Shown here piece by piece: positions 61,485 to 64,000 of a DNA stretch of 64,000 nt (positions within the stretch are counted from its first letter, which is position 1; every line of letters starts with the position of its first letter). The notes beneath the pieces were generated by a model. The model was not told the DNA's origin. It searched no databases and was given only the letters and a program-made list of their open reading frames with translations. Source of the DNA: Tubulanus polymorphus (taxonomy: Eukaryota > Nemertea > Palaeonemertea > Tubulaniformes > Tubulanidae); the NCBI RefSeq assembly GCF_964204645.1, contig NC_134026.1, positions 1,240,001 through 1,304,000 on the forward strand, written 5' to 3'. The position numbers and the translations under genes were made by a program.

Positions 61485-62516
61485 CATTTAAAGAATTTAA
61501 CAACATCAAGTTAAAACTTGAGAAGGCCAAAACATGTTACTACTAATTGTATGAAAGAATATTCTTAGAGAATTCATTCGATTTATTTGCGAAAAAATGA
61601 TGACTGATACATATAACATATAGTCAATAAATTAGAACTATCTTAATAATAATGTTATCCATTATTCATCATTTTTATATTCATTCGTTAGATTTTAAAG
61701 ATACATAGAGTAATTCAATATCTTCATTAAAAACATAATCAATTTTCTGTTTTGCCCTTTGGCTCTGAAACAAAATTAAATGAGTCCCTAGATGAAATCT
61801 ATCAATTTCAGAGCTCTAAGAGATAACAAAACTTGGTAGAATTGCAATTGTAGGACAATCGCTTTTATGATATACATTTCCAATCACTAATGATTCATAC
61901 ACAATTCTCTTGTGATCAAAAATATCCCTCCCGATATGTTCACCCAAAATATTCACCCATTCACAATACTATATTTACTCATTATCAATAAATACCTCAT
62001 GATAGAACAACAAAATCCAGTTCAACACCTTAAAAGAGATTTAATGGAACACAAGACATTGTCTTGTTTACTGAACAGAGGCGCAATGGTGAATTTTTAA
62101 CAAATCATTTCTCATATCAGGTAGGTGGGTCGACTCCATAACCCCCGCTCATATAGAGATTAATTGTCCGATTTATTTCTGATGTTGTTAGAACGAGGTT
62201 CGACTGAATGCATTTGGGAGCCTAAAAATTATGTTCAAATTAAGCCATCTGGTGGCATAGCTAGCGCGTGTGTACAGTTCCCCAGGGCGGATCTAGGAAA
62301 ATTGGAAGGCTGCCTGGATCCAACAGAAAACAAAAAGCATTTCTCAGATGAAGCAGCCGTGTCAATGGTCACTAGTTGGATCCCAACCTCAGTATTTGAT
62401 ATTTTTGAATAAATGAACCCCGAAAGATTGTCAGTTTAAACAATCTTTGTCTTGACGGAAAGGGCAACCTCAGCGTAAAGGCAAGGGTCCGCACCCCCGC
62501 ATTAAACCGATAATAT

Positions 62517-64000
62517 TCAATCTTGATGTTCATGGTCGACGTTGTTTAATCGATTATCTTCGACGATAACCGGAGCTCGATGACGAATTCCGTTCGGAAC
62601 GTTCATTATTCGTCTGTTATTATTCTGTACGAGATCTCGTACATCGTCGCCTTCCTCGTCGTTCGAAAATTCATCATCTGTTTTATAGATGACTTCGTGA
62701 CACAACGGGCACCGATCCTGTACGTACAGCCACTTTCTCAGACACACGCCGTGGAAGAAATGATGACAGCGAGTGATCCGCGCCGACTGTAACTCTTGAT
62801 AACATATCGCGCATACGTCGTTGTGCGAGTGTATTTGTTGACTGGTCGCGCACGGCAACGAGTTTATCTTGTTGACGGCGGTTCGTCGCCGTTTGAAAAC
62901 TTTCCAACCTTCCTTCGCTTGAACCCAGATGTTGAAATACGCGTGTATGCACATCATGATCGCGCGTATCGTTCCGCCGGATTCGAACACCATGATCCAG
63001 AATCCGTTACCGAACAGGAATATACCGAACAGAAACTCGATCGAGCTTCCCGTCGCTCGTAAGTAGTAAACGTAATCGTCGAGCGCCTCCCAGAAAACGT
63101 CCCGATAAGCGTCGACCATGAATAGCGTATAAACTAACAACGATATCGTCACTTTAATAATCACTTCGACGCTGAAAGCGGTCACCGCCATCAGCCATGT
63201 ACTAACGCTATATTCCTCCCATAGATGGCGCAAAAGCCACGACGGGAACACGACGAGAAACGCGCACATCGACAACGCGCGGAAATGTTTTTTCACCGAA
63301 GTGCTCCGCGACGCGCTTAACGACATCAATATCGGATTCACCATACTATGTACGAAATGTAAAATGGCCGTCGACAATAGACAAAAGTTACGAAACAATC
63401 GGAGAATGCGCATATCCGGGTGTAATCCGGTGAGACCGGTCTGTAGCGCGAGAATAAAAAACAAAATCGCCGACACGGTGCCCATATTTTGGCCTTCTTC
63501 GTTTTCGGAGCCGACATACGCCGCGAACAGCAAGCCGATGTTCTGAGTGACGACCGAAACGACGCTGGTCATACCGAGCAACGCGACGACCGTATCACAG
63601 CCGTTAATCAGCAGCTCGCGCGATATCGCAGTCGCGTTCTCGTACGATATATACGCGCGGCCGGTTTCGCGTTCATTATCGACGATACGATTAATCGCGA
63701 ACGCGACGACCTGATAGAAAAAACGCGTAATCCAAAACACGCGTAATACGTCCGGAACATTTATACGTATCCACTGATTCTCGATGTATCCTTGTATGCC
63801 GTAATTCTGAATGAGCAACCGATTGAAATAATACGTCTCGACCGACGCTCGGTAGAACTGTCGCAGTTTCGTGACGACGAACGCGATCATCTCGACGAGC
63901 GGAAACGTCAACGACACGATCGGCGTTTTTAACAACATCAATTCGGGCAACGCGAGAACCTTCGAAACGGATGGGAACAAAAACGAAAAATACGTCAACG
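62517..64000 (-). CDS. RNF145: RNF145-like membrane RING-type E3 ubiquitin ligase (C-terminal part)
   Basis: One long exon is open from the right edge to the stop at 62517-62519, giving at least 493 residues; the N-terminus lies outside the window. The sequence begins with several hydrophobic membrane segments (for example VLRVFWITRFFYQVVAFAI, AILFFILALQTGL, FLFGIFLFGNGFWIMVF), as in the TRC8/RNF139-RNF145 family. The RING-H2 follows at about residues 395-430: CAICYQEL, then TRCHHFFHGVCLRKWLYVQ and CPLCHE, with all eight C3H2C3 ligands present. KWLYVQ is characteristic of this family and CAICYQ points to RNF145. Vertebrate RNF145 is an ER ligase acting on HMG-CoA reductase and SCAP in sterol control; a similar role is inferred. 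The acidic tail after the RING is disordered. The exon is markedly CpG-rich compared with its surroundings. Confidence 0.92.
   Translation of the reverse strand, partial: LTYFSFLFPSVSKVLALPELMLLKTPIVSLTFPLVEMIAFVVTKLRQFYRASVETYYFNRLLIQNYGIQGYIENQWIRINVPDVLRVFWITRFFYQVVAFAINRIVDNERETGRAYISYENATAISRELLINGCDTVVALLGMTSVVSVVTQNIGLLFAAYVGSENEEGQNMGTVSAILFFILALQTGLTGLHPDMRILRLFRNFCLLSTAILHFVHSMVNPILMSLSASRSTSVKKHFRALSMCAFLVVFPSWLLRHLWEEYSVSTWLMAVTAFSVEVIIKVTISLLVYTLFMVDAYRDVFWEALDDYVYYLRATGSSIEFLFGIFLFGNGFWIMVFESGGTIRAIMMCIHAYFNIWVQAKEGWKVFKRRRTAVNKINSLPCATSQQIHSHNDVCAICYQELQSARITRCHHFFHGVCLRKWLYVQDRCPLCHEVIYKTDDEFSNDEEGDDVRDLVQNNNRRIMNVPNGIRHRAPVIVEDNRLNNVDHEHQD

Larger units (their letters stand above)
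59543..62516. other. Gap between C2H2 gene and RNF145; no gene recognised
   Basis: 59543-59900 would hold the C2H2 promoter. 59928-61015 is a tandem array with two inserted foldbacks. 61479-61484 carries a minus-strand AATAAA that would give RNF145 a 3' UTR of about 1 kb. Frames of 62-84 codons at 61159, 61912 and 62164 (plus) show no domain. Confidence 0.5.

Overview
The window is eukaryotic nuclear DNA, most likely from a mollusc or another lophotrochozoan invertebrate. It is AT-rich. Its genes are split by GT-AG introns, which I placed by joining reading frames in phase. It is full of short foldback elements, microsatellites and minisatellites. The lineage call is an inference from gene content: an apextrin-C (ApeC) protein, PAN/Apple and sushi mosaics, and a divergent FMRFamide-receptor-like GPCR beside ordinary animal genes. 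I could not run any search.

Layout. (1) 1-25 kb, minus strand: three secreted, cysteine-rich genes. The first (89-5969, 3' end outside the window) encodes a signal peptide, several beta-strand-rich repeats, a PAN/Apple-like module and a long series of cysteine/helix repeats that I do not recognise. The second (7733-9001) is a PAN-like + ApeC protein. The third (13041-25025) has a signal peptide, a WAP-like knot and eight sushi/CCP domains. A small plus-strand mitochondrial LYR protein gene (LYRM9, 11792-12249) lies between the second and third. (2) 25-34 kb: no convincing gene; it holds a 32-bp minisatellite, AT-rich sequence and a few coding-like scraps. (3) 34.0-45.1 kb, minus strand: a FAM53 gene in five coding exons plus probable untranslated leader exons. 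Its 3' UTR opens with a tandem array and its 5' part contains a long GA tract. (4) About 45-54.1 kb, plus strand: an R3HCC1L homologue (R3H domain, two possible exon-junction-complex-binding motifs, RRM-like C-terminal region). It appears to diverge from the FAM53 promoter. A frameshifted, intronless rhodopsin-class GPCR pseudogene sits inside its large intron. (5) 55.5-59.5 kb, minus strand: an eight-finger C2H2 protein gene. (6) 59.6-62.5 kb: a 77-bp tandem array interrupted by two foldback elements, then the probable 3' UTR of the next gene. (7) 62.5-64 kb, minus strand: the C-terminal part of RNF145, a membrane RING E3 ligase, running off the right edge.

The three left-hand genes look like extracellular recognition or matrix proteins and may form a small innate-recognition neighbourhood; that is inference. 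The right-hand genes are unrelated housekeeping or regulatory genes. The most unusual signals are the large unrecognised mosaic protein, a set of foldback elements that share termini but have different palindromic interiors (two of them abutting splice donors), and the duplicated YVPRGRR motif in the R3HCC1L homologue.
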